Positions 26,878-37,488 of a DNA stretch of 64,000 nucleotides are shown piece after piece (positions within the stretch are counted from its first letter, which is position 1; every line of letters starts with the position of its first letter). The DNA is taken from NCBI RefSeq assembly GCF_003071065.1, contig NZ_QCXX01000005.1, positions 62,001-126,000 on the forward strand. Direction: 5' to 3'. The notes under the pieces were generated by a model that saw only the letters and a program-made list of their open reading frames with translations, ran no database searches and had not been told where the DNA came from. The stretch comes from Sphingobacterium athyrii (lineage in GTDB: Bacteria > Bacteroidota > Bacteroidia > Sphingobacteriales > Sphingobacteriaceae). The position numbers were made by a program, and so were the translations under genes.

Positions 26878-28056
26878 ATGAACATCATCGCTCAACTTTT
26901 CAGCTTCTTTTTACCAAAAGAAAGCAATTTTTCCCGCCTTACGAACATCCTCCTATATTGCCTGATCGTATGGACAAGTGTTCCGTCGGCTTATGCGCAA
27001 AAGCAATCTGATCAATTTAAATTCGAAGGAAACTATAGCCCTCATCTGATCGGTAAAAGAATCGCTGCCCGATTTGTCCATGCAAAGCATGCGCTCCATG
27101 CCGGAAAATGGATAAGTTACCCCGAAACATTTTATTGGGCTGGCGCCCTTAAGTTTGCCGCTATCAGCAAAGATGAACAGTTACTTGAGCAAGTGCAACA
27201 AAAATTTGAAAAGTTGCTTTCCACAGAGAAACAATTCCTTCCTCCGATGAATCACGTCGATTTAAACATGTTTGGAAGCTTGCCTCTTGCGTTTTACCAA
27301 CATCATCCTAGATCCGATTACAAAGATCTGGGAATGCGCTATGCGGACAGCCAATGGCAAGTACCGGCAGATGCCACACAGCAGGAAAAAGATTGGGCCA
27401 CGAAAGGATACTCTTGGCAAACAAGGTTATGGATCGACGACATGTACATGATTACGATCGTGCAGACCCAAGCCTACAAAGTAAGTCGAGATATCAAATA
27501 TTTGGATCGCGCAGCCAAAGAAATGGTACGCTACCTGGATGAATTGCAACGCCCGAACGGCCTTTTCTATCATGCCCCGGATGTACCCTTCTACTGGAGC
27601 CGGGGCAATGGATGGATGGCCGCCGGAATGACCGAGCTGCTATTAAATCTCCCCAAATCCCATCAGGATTATCCACGGATCATGACCGGATACCTCAAGA
27701 TGATGAAAAGCCTCAAGCGGTATCAACAGTCCAATGGATTGTGGAACCAGCTGATCGACGAAAAAGATTTTTGGGCCGAGACTTCCGGTTCAGCGATGTT
27801 TACCTACGCCTTCATCAACGGAGTAAAGCAAGGCTGGCTTGGAAAAGATTACAAAAAAGCCATAGAAAAGGCATGGCCTGCACTCGTTGACAAAGTAAGC
27901 GCCGAGGGAGCGGTATCCGATGTCTGTGTTGGTACCAATAAAAAGAATGACAAGCAATATTATTATGATCGTCCGCGCCATACCGGTGACTTTCATGGGC
28001 AGGCGCCCTACCTCTGGTGTGTCAACGTCCTCCTGGCAAGCGGCCGGGATAATTAG
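26878..28056 (+). CDS. GH105 unsaturated glucuronyl/galacturonyl hydrolase
   Basis: The product is 392 residues with an N-terminal hydrophobic segment ending in SAYAQ, so it is exported to the periplasm. The (alpha/alpha)6 barrel of GH88/GH105 is indicated by YPETFYWAGALKFA, QTRLWIDDMYMITIVQTQAY (catalytic Asp region), HAPDVPFYWSRGNGWMAAGM and ETSGSAMFTYAFINGV. The family removes the 4,5-unsaturated uronic acid that polysaccharide lyases leave on oligosaccharides, often from rhamnogalacturonan. It is the first gene of the polysaccharide locus. No lyase is in this window, so the unsaturated substrate must come from elsewhere. Confidence 0.85.
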   Translation: MNIIAQLFSFFLPKESNFSRLTNILLYCLIVWTSVPSAYAQKQSDQFKFEGNYSPHLIGKRIAARFVHAKHALHAGKWISYPETFYWAGALKFAAISKDEQLLEQVQQKFEKLLSTEKQFLPPMNHVDLNMFGSLPLAFYQHHPRSDYKDLGMRYADSQWQVPADATQQEKDWATKGYSWQTRLWIDDMYMITIVQTQAYKVSRDIKYLDRAAKEMVRYLDELQRPNGLFYHAPDVPFYWSRGNGWMAAGMTELLLNLPKSHQDYPRIMTGYLKMMKSLKRYQQSNGLWNQLIDEKDFWAETSGSAMFTYAFINGVKQGWLGKDYKKAIEKAWPALVDKVSAEGAVSDVCVGTNKKNDKQYYYDRPRHTGDFHGQAPYLWCVNVLLASGRDN

Positions 28057-28114
28057 CCCTTGCCAGAAACCATACAACACAGATCTTATTTCACCTATTT
28101 AACCAAAATTTATA

Positions 28115-29506
28115 ATGAAAAAGTGTAGAAAGAACTTCATACACCTCAGCATAGCTGTGATTTTCGGTATCCTTTTTTATTCTTGTAAGGAAAAAGACGG
28201 TGCCAGCGAAACCACGGCCGATGCCCCTGCCGGCCCGGTCCTTTTTAACGACTTTGCCCCAAAAAAAGGGGCGGTACGCACTAGGCTGTATATCGAAGGA
28301 AGTAATTTTGGCAACGATGTCAACAAAATTAAAGTCTTTATCGGCGAGCAGGAACTCAAAGTTGTCGGATCAAACGGCAAACAGATCTACTGCATGATCC
28401 CGCGGTACACCAGTTCGGGAAAAGTAAAAGTTGTGATCAGCCGCAGCTCCGGAGAATCGGTGGAACACATTTTCCCCGATGAATTCCAGTATGCCAAAAG
28501 TACCGCCGTAGGCACTCTCGCCGGGAATGTGGATGAAAACGGCAATTCATCCATTATAGATGGTAATTTTGATGAGGCAAGATTTGCCTATCCAGCCTAT
28601 ATCACCTACGAACCTGAAAGCAATGCGCTCTTCGTCACCGAATTGGACAGGGCGGTGCGCCGGGTAGACCTGGAAACGAAAACAGTCTCGACACTCATTA
28701 CCAACGGACAGGCCGGATTTACAAAAATGCAGACCACGACATTAAGTGCAAATACAGATACCTTATTCCTCACTGACGACAACCAGAATCTGACTGCCAG
28801 AACCAAGGTCGCGATCGCCTACTCCCTTCGCTCCGAAAACTATCGCCGGGTACACCCTTATCTGTATGATCCTGCGGCCTACTCTTGCGCCCCACACCCC
28901 ATTCACAACAATATGTTCTACAATGGCTATGCAGGTATCGCCATCAAAAAGGCTGTGTTTGATCCATTCCTTAATGAGCTCGGACCCAAGGAACTGTTTA
29001 AGATCGGCGGCAACACCAATAACAGTTCGCTGATCTTTTTTCATCCAACAGGCAATTACGCCTACATCGTTTCCTACGGATGTATTTACAAGAGCCTATA
29101 TGACTGGACGACCCGGGAACTGCAACCTCCCATTATCTTTGCCGGCAGCCCGACGGCCAAAGGTGACGTCGATGCCATCGGCACCTCCGCCAGAATTGAG
29201 CGCGCTTATCAAGGTGTATTTGTCAAGAACCCCAACTATGCAGGCCAGGCCGACGAATATGATTTTTACTTTTGCGACCAGTACAACCAGAGTATCCGTA
29301 CGTTAGCTCCCACAGGTGTGGTGAGCACGTTTGCAGGCAAGGGCAGCCCCACGCCCGATGGCAGTAAAAGCGGCTACATTGACGGCGACCCGCGCAAGGA
29401 AGCCCGGTTTGCTGATCCGACCGGAATTGCCTATGATGAACAACGCAAGATATTTTATATCGCCGAGCGCAACAATAAACGCATACGGACCATATCTATT
29501 GAATAA
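28115..29506 (+). CDS. IPT/TIG and NHL-repeat surface lipoprotein of the polysaccharide locus
   Basis: The product is 463 residues with a lipobox near residue 24 (ILFYSC). An IPT/TIG Ig-like domain covers about 45-130 (NDFAPKKGAVRTRLYIEGSN, VKVVISRSSGESVEHIFP). The rest resembles NHL-type beta-propeller blades (ITYEPESNALFVTELDRAVR, STFAGKGSPTPDGSKSGYID, RFADPTGIAYDEQRKIFYIA). Such proteins sit at the cell surface in polysaccharide loci and are thought to bind glycan. It lies between the GH105 and SusC genes in the same direction, consistent with one operon. Confidence 0.75.
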   Translation: MKKCRKNFIHLSIAVIFGILFYSCKEKDGASETTADAPAGPVLFNDFAPKKGAVRTRLYIEGSNFGNDVNKIKVFIGEQELKVVGSNGKQIYCMIPRYTSSGKVKVVISRSSGESVEHIFPDEFQYAKSTAVGTLAGNVDENGNSSIIDGNFDEARFAYPAYITYEPESNALFVTELDRAVRRVDLETKTVSTLITNGQAGFTKMQTTTLSANTDTLFLTDDNQNLTARTKVAIAYSLRSENYRRVHPYLYDPAAYSCAPHPIHNNMFYNGYAGIAIKKAVFDPFLNELGPKELFKIGGNTNNSSLIFFHPTGNYAYIVSYGCIYKSLYDWTTRELQPPIIFAGSPTAKGDVDAIGTSARIERAYQGVFVKNPNYAGQADEYDFYFCDQYNQSIRTLAPTGVVSTFAGKGSPTPDGSKSGYIDGDPRKEARFADPTGIAYDEQRKIFYIAERNNKRIRTISIE

Positions 29507-29594
29507 AGCAATTCAGAAGCATACATAAAGATCCCTTAAAACGCTGTGATCAAAAGATAGCGTCCGAAGGGCCATATTGACCAATAATAAACCG

Positions 29595-32500
29595 ATGAAA
29601 AAAAGAATTCTAATTCTCCTACTGGCTTTGATGACCGTTACGCTCAACTATGCACAGAACGGTTCGCGTGTACCGGTAACCATTACAGGAAGTGTGATCA
29701 ACAAGGCAAAGGAACCGCTGAGCGGGGTCACGGTAACCATAAAAGACCAACCGGGACTGGGAACAGCGTCTGACAACAAAGGAAACTATACGATTAAAGC
29801 ATCAAAATACCAATGGCTGGTGTTTGCTATGCTCGGTTACGAAAAACAGGAAGTACTGATAAAAGACGATCTAAAAATAGACGTTATCCTAAAGGAGGCA
29901 GACCATAGAGCCATGGACGAGGTCATTATCACAGCGCTTGGACCACAAAAGAAAGCCACGGTAACGGGTGCTGTCACCACGGTTGATCTCTCCCAGCTAA
30001 AGACACCGACCTCAAGTATCACCAACGCCCTGGCGGGCAATGTTGCGGGTGTAATGGCTATGCAGTCCAGCGGTCAGCCCGGAAGCAACATGTCCGAATT
30101 TTGGATACGTGGTATTTCCACATTTGGTGCAGGCACTTCCGCACTCATCCTCGTCGACGGATTCGAACGTAGCCTGAATGAGATCAGTATTGAAGATATC
30201 GAATCATTTTCCATCCTTAAAGATGCCTCCACGACCGCTATCTATGGTTCACGGGGCGCCAACGGTGTTGTGTTGATCACGACAAAGAAAGGAAAAACAG
30301 ATCGTGTGAGCATCAATGGCAAACATGAGACCTCCTACAATACACGAACATTTACGCCCCGGTATGTTGATGGACACACCTATGCAAGCCTCATGAACGA
30401 ATCACGCATCACCCGCAACGAAGAACCCTTTTACACCCCCGAGGAGCTCTTTCTCATAAAAAATCGACTCGATCCCGATCTTTATCCCGACATCAACTGG
30501 ATGGATATGTTTTTAAAGGACGGTGCCTTTACACAACGTAGCTCGCTCAACTTCGACGGCGGAGGCTCACTGGCTCGCTACTTTGTATCCGGAAGTTACA
30601 TCAATGAAGGCGGGATGTACGAAACCGACGAGAACCTCAAGAATTATAATACCAATGCCAATTATAAAAGATGGAATTACCGCGCCAATATTGATATGAA
30701 CCTCACCAAATCCACATTGTTGAGAGTGGGTATCAGCGGGTCGCTGGGCAAGCAAAATCTCCCGGGCGGCACCTATGATGAAATCTGGGCTTCGCTTATG
30801 GGCCAGAATCCGATTTCTATCCCAATTAAATATAGCGATGGCCGTGTCGCCTCCAGAGGAGGGGCCGAGAAGCAGAATCCATGGGTACTGATCACACAGC
30901 AGGGATATATCGAAAACTGGGAAAACAAACTGCAGACCAATGTCACATTGGAGCAAAACCTCGATGTGCTGACCAAAGGATTACGTTTTGTAGGACGTTT
31001 TGGATATGACATTAACAACAACAATAATATCCGCAGAATGAAATGGCCAGAAGGCTGGATGGCCGAACGGCTACGCAACTCAGATGGCGATCTTGTACTC
31101 AAGCGAACAATTACCGAGCAGCTGCTGACCCAGCGTTCCAATGCCACTGGTGACCGCTTTGAAACGATGCAAGGTGAACTGCATTACAACAAACGCATCA
31201 AAGACCATAGCCTAGGTGGAGTAATACAGTATACCCAGGAAAAGCGCGTCAATACCTCCAATTATGGTGAAGATATCATGCAAGGCATAGAACGCCGAAA
31301 TCAGCGACTTGCAGGCCGGTTTACCTACGGTTATCAATCACGTTACTTCTTCGACTTCAATTTCGGATACAATGGGTCAGAGAATTTTGCCAAAGGCCAT
31401 CAGTTTGATCTCTTTCCGGCAGTTTCCGCCGCGTGGAACATAGCGGAAGAAAAATTCATCAAAGAACAGCTTACCTGGATGAACATGTTCAAGATCAGAT
31501 ATTCCTTTGGTAAGGTAGGCAATGACGCCATGCCCGTACGCTTCCCGTATCTAGCTTCTTTCAGCACCGATGAAAATCTCGGCTACAATTGGGGCGATAT
31601 CGAAAGCAAAAATCTCTACCCTGGACTCACTTATTCGCGTATAGCCTCCAACTCCATTACTTGGGAAATTGCCACCAAACACGACCTCGGGCTCGACTTT
31701 TCTTTTTTCAATGACAAATTTGGCGGACAGCTTGACTACTTTCATGAACAGCGTGACGGAATATACATGGAACGTAAATATATTCCTTTTGTGGTAGGCC
31801 TACAGGGGCAGGATCCCCGGGCCAACGTGGGATCTACCCTCTCCAAAGGCTTTGATGGACAGATGCGGTTTACCCAAAAAATCAATCAGCTCAGTTTAAC
31901 TGCACGTGGCACAATGACGTACAGTAAAAACAAGATCCTGGAAGCCGATGATCAGTTTAGCAACTATCCCTACACCACCCTTTCGGGGTTTCGGGTTAAT
32001 CAGAATAAAGGGCTTATTGCCTTGGGACTATTTAAAGACTATGAAGATATCCGTAGCAGCGCCACCCAAAGTTTTGGACGCACAGCACCCGGGGATATCA
32101 AATACAAGGATATTAATGGTGACGGTAAGATTGACGATACCGATATCGTACCGATCGGCGCTACACGTTACCCCAACCTGATCTATGGCTTTGGCATATC
32201 AGCAAATTACAAGTCTTTTGATGCGAGCGTGCATTTTCAAGGTGCCGGAAAATCTTCCTTCTTTATCAATGGTTACACGGTATACCCATTCAGTCAGGGG
32301 GACTGGGGAAATATTCTGACCGATGTGGTCGAATCCAACCGCTGGATACTCGGAGTCAACGAAGATGTAAATGCCCAATATCCAAGGCTCAGTTATGGGG
32401 GCAGCGCAAATAACTACCGCGCTTCAACCTATTGGCTTAGGGAGAGTTCGTACCTGCGGCTCAAAACCCTGGATATAGGCTATGCCATACCCAATGGATT

Positions 32501-32663
32501 CACAAAAAGAGTTGGCGTCAAATCGGCACGCCTATATGCCATGGGCACGAACTTGCTGACCTTCTCCAAATTTAAATTATGGGATCCCGAGATGAATAGC
32601 TCCAATGGCCAGGCCTACCCACTGGCCAAAACAATCACCCTCGGACTTACCATCAACCTCTAA
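29595..32663 (+). CDS. SusC/RagA-family TonB-linked receptor of the polysaccharide locus
   Basis: The ATG at 29595 begins a good signal peptide (MKKRILILLLALMTVTLNYA), preferred over an upstream TTG; the product is about 1022 residues. A carboxypeptidase-like domain (VTITGSVINKAKEPLSGVTV) is followed by the SusC link region (AMDEVIITALGPQKKATVTG), the plug (ALILVDGFERSLNEISIEDI, SILKDASTTAIYGSRGANGV) and the barrel. It should import oligosaccharides captured by the adjacent SusD, 12 nt downstream. Confidence 0.92.
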   Translation: MKKRILILLLALMTVTLNYAQNGSRVPVTITGSVINKAKEPLSGVTVTIKDQPGLGTASDNKGNYTIKASKYQWLVFAMLGYEKQEVLIKDDLKIDVILKEADHRAMDEVIITALGPQKKATVTGAVTTVDLSQLKTPTSSITNALAGNVAGVMAMQSSGQPGSNMSEFWIRGISTFGAGTSALILVDGFERSLNEISIEDIESFSILKDASTTAIYGSRGANGVVLITTKKGKTDRVSINGKHETSYNTRTFTPRYVDGHTYASLMNESRITRNEEPFYTPEELFLIKNRLDPDLYPDINWMDMFLKDGAFTQRSSLNFDGGGSLARYFVSGSYINEGGMYETDENLKNYNTNANYKRWNYRANIDMNLTKSTLLRVGISGSLGKQNLPGGTYDEIWASLMGQNPISIPIKYSDGRVASRGGAEKQNPWVLITQQGYIENWENKLQTNVTLEQNLDVLTKGLRFVGRFGYDINNNNNIRRMKWPEGWMAERLRNSDGDLVLKRTITEQLLTQRSNATGDRFETMQGELHYNKRIKDHSLGGVIQYTQEKRVNTSNYGEDIMQGIERRNQRLAGRFTYGYQSRYFFDFNFGYNGSENFAKGHQFDLFPAVSAAWNIAEEKFIKEQLTWMNMFKIRYSFGKVGNDAMPVRFPYLASFSTDENLGYNWGDIESKNLYPGLTYSRIASNSITWEIATKHDLGLDFSFFNDKFGGQLDYFHEQRDGIYMERKYIPFVVGLQGQDPRANVGSTLSKGFDGQMRFTQKINQLSLTARGTMTYSKNKILEADDQFSNYPYTTLSGFRVNQNKGLIALGLFKDYEDIRSSATQSFGRTAPGDIKYKDINGDGKIDDTDIVPIGATRYPNLIYGFGISANYKSFDASVHFQGAGKSSFFINGYTVYPFSQGDWGNILTDVVESNRWILGVNEDVNAQYPRLSYGGSANNYRASTYWLRESSYLRLKTLDIGYAIPNGFTKRVGVKSARLYAMGTNLLTFSKFKLWDPEMNSSNGQAYPLAKTITLGLTINL

Positions 32664-32674
32664 CGATAGCAATC

Positions 32675-34693
32675 ATGAAGAAAATACACCTATTCACACC
32701 CCTACTGATCAGTGCCATTGTATGCCTATCCATTAGCTCCTGCTCCAAATACCTGGATGTCGAACATTTTTTTGATGACCGACAAAGTGAAGAACGCATT
32801 TTTAAAAGCAAGGATTATACCGAGCAATGGCTAGGAAACTGTTACAACAAACTATTGGATTACAACCTCGAAATGGGCCACCGAAATTATACCATCTCCA
32901 ATTACTCGGACGATATGTTCTATAATGAATCCGGAGGAGGCAACGGCGATGAGTACCGGCGATTTAAATTTGGGGAGTACGATTATACCTGGCAGCGCCA
33001 ATCGTGGGCACAGTCCTATGGCGGAATCCGCCAGGCCTCAGTCATGATCCATAGCATGGCCGAAGGCGGAGCTTTCACGCCCAAACAGGTAGCAGATTAC
33101 AAGGCGCAGGCACGCTTTATCCGCGCCTACCTTTATTGGCTGCTCCTACGCAAATATGGTCCAGTACCGATTATGCCGGACAAAGGTGTAGACTACGACG
33201 AAAGCTACGACAAACTTGCCTACCCGCGCAACACCTACGATGAAGTAGCCACCTTTATTGCCGAAGAAATGGCCCTGGCAGCGCAAGATCTACCTTTGAA
33301 ACGTGACAACCGCAATATCGCCCGTCCGACCCGTGGAGCGGCATTGGCAACACGCGCCAAAGCATTATTATATGCTGCAAGCCCCCTTGCCAACGGTAAC
33401 GCCGAGATGAGCGACTTTACTGACGATAAAGGCCGAATGCTGATTTCGGCACAATACAACGAAGAAAAATGGGCACGTGCAGCTGCTGCGACCAAAGATG
33501 TGATCGATTTAAATACCTACAAGCTATACACCGCCGATTTTAAAGTCAAAGGCACAGCAGACTATCCCGCCACCATCGCCCCTCCTCATCATCCTGAATA
33601 CTCCGAAAAGAACTTTCCGGAGGGATGGGCGAATATCGACCCTTTCGAATCCTATCGTGCCGTATTTAACGGTGACCTATATGCTGCCGAAAATCCAGAA
33701 ATGATCTTTACCAGAGGAGAAAATCAAACCGATGAGAACCATGGCATTATCGCACTGACCAGACACCAGATGCCGCAGGTGGGCGGTGGATATAACTGCC
33801 ATGGCATTACCTTAAAACAGTGTGATGCCTATGCCATGAATGACGGAACAGTATTTAACAGGCAAGAAATCCGTCAGAAATATGGGGCAAATATGTTTGT
33901 TCAAAAGGCCGAACTTGATCAGTTCAAACCACTCATGGAAAACGCCTGGAAGGATTTTGCCCATCGTGAACCGCGATTTTACGCCTCAGTGGCTTTTAGT
34001 GGCGCACTGTGGACTATGTCTAGCGCTACCTCCAACCTGTCCAATGTCACCAACAAACAGATCTTTTACTATCGGGGCGAAAATGAGGGCATGATCAATG
34101 GTGACCGCTGGCTACCCACTGGAATTGGTATGATGAAATTTGTCAACCCAAAAGATAATGCTACGGGCAATGGCGGCAAGATATACCCCAAGGTGGAGAT
34201 TGCCATACGCTATGCCGATCTGCTGCTCATGTATGCTGAAGCACTCAATGAGATCAACGGTTCTTATATGATCGCAAGCTGGGACGGCAAGACCACCCAC
34301 CAGATCAGTAGAAATATAGATCAGATGAAAAACAGTATCGGTATGGTCCGTATACGGGCGGGCGTCCCCAATTATGAAACAACCATATATACCGACCGGA
34401 CAGCATTACGCCGTAAAATAAAAAGTGAACGACAAATCGAATTGCTGGGCGAAAATCAGCGGTACTACGATTTGCGCAGATGGAAAGATGCTCCTGTAGA
34501 CGAGGCGGAGCAGATCTACGGCTACAACGTGTATATGACCAAAGACAATGCAGATCTATTTTATACACCTGTGCGCGTACCGCAACTCCAGACAATATTT
34601 TCTAAAAAAATGTATTTCTGGCCCGTAGACTGGGATGAGCTCCGCAAAAATAGACGCATGACACAAGCGCCGGGATGGCCTTCTTTCGATTGA
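32675..34693 (+). CDS. RagB/SusD-family glycan-binding lipoprotein of the polysaccharide locus
   Basis: The product is 672 residues with a lipobox near residue 24 (SISSC). SusD signatures include QARFIRAYLYWLLLRKYGPV, TRGAALATRAKALLYAASPL, EIAIRYADLLLMYAEALNEI and IKSERQIELLGENQRYYDLR. It binds the glycan and caps the SusC barrel at the outer face. It is longer than many SusD proteins, with an insertion in the middle third. Confidence 0.92.
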   Translation: MKKIHLFTPLLISAIVCLSISSCSKYLDVEHFFDDRQSEERIFKSKDYTEQWLGNCYNKLLDYNLEMGHRNYTISNYSDDMFYNESGGGNGDEYRRFKFGEYDYTWQRQSWAQSYGGIRQASVMIHSMAEGGAFTPKQVADYKAQARFIRAYLYWLLLRKYGPVPIMPDKGVDYDESYDKLAYPRNTYDEVATFIAEEMALAAQDLPLKRDNRNIARPTRGAALATRAKALLYAASPLANGNAEMSDFTDDKGRMLISAQYNEEKWARAAAATKDVIDLNTYKLYTADFKVKGTADYPATIAPPHHPEYSEKNFPEGWANIDPFESYRAVFNGDLYAAENPEMIFTRGENQTDENHGIIALTRHQMPQVGGGYNCHGITLKQCDAYAMNDGTVFNRQEIRQKYGANMFVQKAELDQFKPLMENAWKDFAHREPRFYASVAFSGALWTMSSATSNLSNVTNKQIFYYRGENEGMINGDRWLPTGIGMMKFVNPKDNATGNGGKIYPKVEIAIRYADLLLMYAEALNEINGSYMIASWDGKTTHQISRNIDQMKNSIGMVRIRAGVPNYETTIYTDRTALRRKIKSERQIELLGENQRYYDLRRWKDAPVDEAEQIYGYNVYMTKDNADLFYTPVRVPQLQTIFSKKMYFWPVDWDELRKNRRMTQAPGWPSFD

Positions 34694-34773
34694 TGCTACA
34701 ATTTTGAGAAAATTAACAGAAAACACCGCAATACGTATTGCATTATCTTTTAAGCATTAGAAATAAACAACAG

Positions 34774-35775
34774 ATGAAAAAGCTTCATATCTATATTTTA
34801 ACAATGGCGTTGGCCCTGTTTCAAACTGGATGTAATGATGAGTGGGAAGAAGAACTCTATACACAAATGGTATCTTTTAAAGCACCGATCGGAAGTGAGG
34901 GTGTGTCCGAGGTCTATCTGCGCTATAACAAGACCGGCGAAGTCACCTATAAATTGCCAATTATTCTCAGCGGCTCCAGGGAAAACGACAAAGACATCTA
35001 CGTCAAGGTGGATGTGGATAGTGATACCCTGGCAACTTTTAATCAGGAAAAATATCAATACCGTAAAGATTTGTATTTTAAACAGCTTCCCAGGCAGTTT
35101 TTTGCGCTGCCCAATGAAAGCTGTCTGATTCCGAAAGGAGCACATACTGAAAATTATCCGATCAGATTTAAGTTTGACAACCTTGATCTGGTCGAGCGCT
35201 ATGTGCTTCCGTTGTCGATTCAGGAAGACCCTACCTATGTGACCAATAATCGCAAGGGATGGCGCAAGGCCTTACTTTACGTCAAACCGTTTAATAATTA
35301 TTCGGGCAATTATTCAGCCACATCGATGAATGTATATGCCGACGGGCAGACTAAAAACCCACTTGTATCCAGCGTGCGGACATCCTGGGTGGTAGACGAA
35401 AAAGCGGTGTTTTTTTATGCCGGCGTTTTGGAAGAGAAGTCAGAAGACCGGGGGCGTTACAAGATCATCATGGAATTTATGGAACCTTCGGAGGATGTTA
35501 ACGGAATAAAATCAGGCACATTACATGTATACGCTGCTGACAAGTCCATCAACTTTGAGATGCTTGGGCAGCCGACCTATCAGCTACGGGAGATCGCAGA
35601 CGCCACCAAAAAATATTTGGTCAAACAATATTGCACGGTCTATCTAAAATACAAATATGACGATATCACCACCATGCCCAGTGTACCCATGCGCTACCGT
35701 GCCGAAGGAAGCATGACCATGGAGCGCTCCCGCAATACCCTAATTCCCGATGAAGACCAGGCAATACAATGGTAA
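34774..35775 (+). CDS. DUF1735-like surface lipoprotein of the polysaccharide locus
   Basis: The ATG at 34774 opens a lipoprotein signal (MKKLHIYILTMALALFQTGC); an upstream TTG in frame is not needed. The product is 333 residues. The first half follows the BT_3987-like/DUF1735 pattern: EVYLRYNKTGEVTYKLPIIL, DIYVKVDVDSDTLATFNQEK, LPNESCLIPKGAHTENYPIR, VLPLSIQEDP. The C-terminal half resembles a lipocalin-like DUF4973-type domain. Such lipoproteins act as surface glycan-binding proteins in SusCD operons. It is followed 52 nt later by a GH43 gene. Confidence 0.7.
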   Translation: MKKLHIYILTMALALFQTGCNDEWEEELYTQMVSFKAPIGSEGVSEVYLRYNKTGEVTYKLPIILSGSRENDKDIYVKVDVDSDTLATFNQEKYQYRKDLYFKQLPRQFFALPNESCLIPKGAHTENYPIRFKFDNLDLVERYVLPLSIQEDPTYVTNNRKGWRKALLYVKPFNNYSGNYSATSMNVYADGQTKNPLVSSVRTSWVVDEKAVFFYAGVLEEKSEDRGRYKIIMEFMEPSEDVNGIKSGTLHVYAADKSINFEMLGQPTYQLREIADATKKYLVKQYCTVYLKYKYDDITTMPSVPMRYRAEGSMTMERSRNTLIPDEDQAIQW

Positions 35776-35827
35776 CATGAGATTTGAGGCTCAGCAATAA
35801 CAAAAAATTAATCAAACAACTACATCC

Positions 35828-37366
35828 ATGAAAAGAATGACAGTGACCTTTTACTTTATGATGAGCAGCATGTTATGGGTATCTGCTTGTCAAAAGACCA
35901 AACACGTAAGCGATTTCGATCCCATCCCGCAAAGTAGTGAGGAGCCGATAGACCACTCTACGGACGATACCGTAGTTGTGGACAGCACCTTCTCCAATCC
36001 GCTGCTGTCTGGTGGTCCTGATCCCTGGGTAATACAAAAAGACGATACTTATTATTATACCTATACCCAGGGCAGCAAGCTTGTGATCCTCGAAACCAAG
36101 AGCATGTCCGAACTCGCTTCCGCTCGTAGATATGAAGTCTACATACCTCCGGCAGATCAGCCCTTTTCAAAGAATTTATGGGCGCCGGAACTGCATGAAA
36201 TAAATGGCAAATGGTACTTCTATTTTGCTGCAGATAATGGCAGTAATGCTAACCACAGGATGTATGTACTTGAAAATTCTTCTGCTACCCCCGTAGAGGG
36301 CAACTGGGAGATGAAAGGCAAAATTTCTGACAGTACAAATGAATGGGCCATTGACGGTACCATTTTGCGGCACGGCGCAAAAATGTATATGATCTGGTCA
36401 GGAGGCGATGCCGGCGCTCCACCCCAAAATATCTATATTGCTCCCATGAGCAATCCATGGACCATCTCCGGACCAAAGGTCATGATTACCTCCCCAACCT
36501 ATTCCTGGGAGAAAAACGGAAATCCGATCAACGAAGGCCCTCAGGTTTTGATCAATCCCCAGGGTAAAGTCTACATCGTTTATTCTGGCAGCGGCTACTG
36601 GTCTGACGGTTATTGCCTCGGCCTGCTCTCTTTAAAAGAAGGCGGAGATCCACTACAGGCAACAGATTGGACCAAACGCAACCATCCCGTATTTTCCATG
36701 AGACCCGAAAGTAGCATTTATGGTCCCGGTCACAACGGATTTTTTAAATCTCCTGACGGAAAGGAAGACTGGATGATTTATCACGCACGCAGTGTGGCCA
36801 ACGATGGCAATGCCATACGTCGTCCCTATATTCAGCAATTTTCGTGGCATGTAGATGGATCACCCAATTTTGGACTACCATCCAATGCTGCACTCAAACA
36901 AAGGCGTCCATCGGGAGAAAAATGGCGAAAAATCTATAACAAGAGCGGTTGGACTGTCGCTGGTTTTAGTTCCGAGGAGCCGAATAATAACCGATTGGCT
37001 GCCGCAGTGATCGATGACAATGTCAATTCCATCTGGATAACACGCTATTCAGTCAATCCCACGCAGTATCCCGACCATTACATAACCATCGACATCGGAT
37101 CCGTTCAATCGGTAGACGGTTTTGTGATCCATCAGAAAGACGGCGACAGAAAGATCAGGGAACTGGAGATCCATGTCGGCAACGACAATCAAAACTGGGA
37201 AAATCTGGGCACCTTTTCGTTGAGTGATGTCAATCTCCTAAGACAGTTTATCGACCTGAGGCAAACCAAGCAATTCCGGTATTTTAAACTCGTACCCAAA
37301 TCAGGTTACGACAACCAACAACAGCCCGGGCTGGCTGAAGTGGGTATATTCCGCAATAGTGGCTAG
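35828..37366 (+). CDS. GH43 lipoprotein with C-terminal F5/8 (discoidin-like) domain
   Basis: The product is 512 residues with a lipoprotein signal (FMMSSMLWVSAC), so it is anchored at the membrane. The five-bladed GH43 propeller shows its three acids: Asp in GGPDPWVI, Asp in EWAIDGTI and Glu in PINEGPQVL, plus LWAPELHEINGKWYFYFAAD. The pattern is closest in appearance to exo-acting arabinofuranosidases, which is an inference. From about residue 365 a discoidin/F5-8 type C domain follows (DDNVNSIWITRY, HYITIDIGSVQSVDGFVIHQ, FRYFKLVP), likely a carbohydrate-binding module. It is the last gene of the operon before a terminator. Confidence 0.82.
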   Translation: MKRMTVTFYFMMSSMLWVSACQKTKHVSDFDPIPQSSEEPIDHSTDDTVVVDSTFSNPLLSGGPDPWVIQKDDTYYYTYTQGSKLVILETKSMSELASARRYEVYIPPADQPFSKNLWAPELHEINGKWYFYFAADNGSNANHRMYVLENSSATPVEGNWEMKGKISDSTNEWAIDGTILRHGAKMYMIWSGGDAGAPPQNIYIAPMSNPWTISGPKVMITSPTYSWEKNGNPINEGPQVLINPQGKVYIVYSGSGYWSDGYCLGLLSLKEGGDPLQATDWTKRNHPVFSMRPESSIYGPGHNGFFKSPDGKEDWMIYHARSVANDGNAIRRPYIQQFSWHVDGSPNFGLPSNAALKQRRPSGEKWRKIYNKSGWTVAGFSSEEPNNNRLAAAVIDDNVNSIWITRYSVNPTQYPDHYITIDIGSVQSVDGFVIHQKDGDRKIRELEIHVGNDNQNWENLGTFSLSDVNLLRQFIDLRQTKQFRYFKLVPKSGYDNQQQPGLAEVGIFRNSG

Positions 37367-37429
37367 CTTGCATGTAGCGATCACCATTTTAAAAATAGCC
37401 TGATCATATATATCGGTTAATTTCGTAAA

Positions 37430-37466
37430 GGCATAAGCAGGGTTGCCGGCTTATGCCTATTTTTTT
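37430..37466 (+). terminator. Terminator of the polysaccharide operon
   Basis: GGCATAAGC (37430-37438) pairs with GCTTATGCC (37449-37457) over 9 bp, followed by TATTTTTTT. It separates the operon from the convergent response regulator gene. Confidence 0.9.
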
Positions 37467-37488
37467 ACGCTCAAATCAGCCCGTCAAT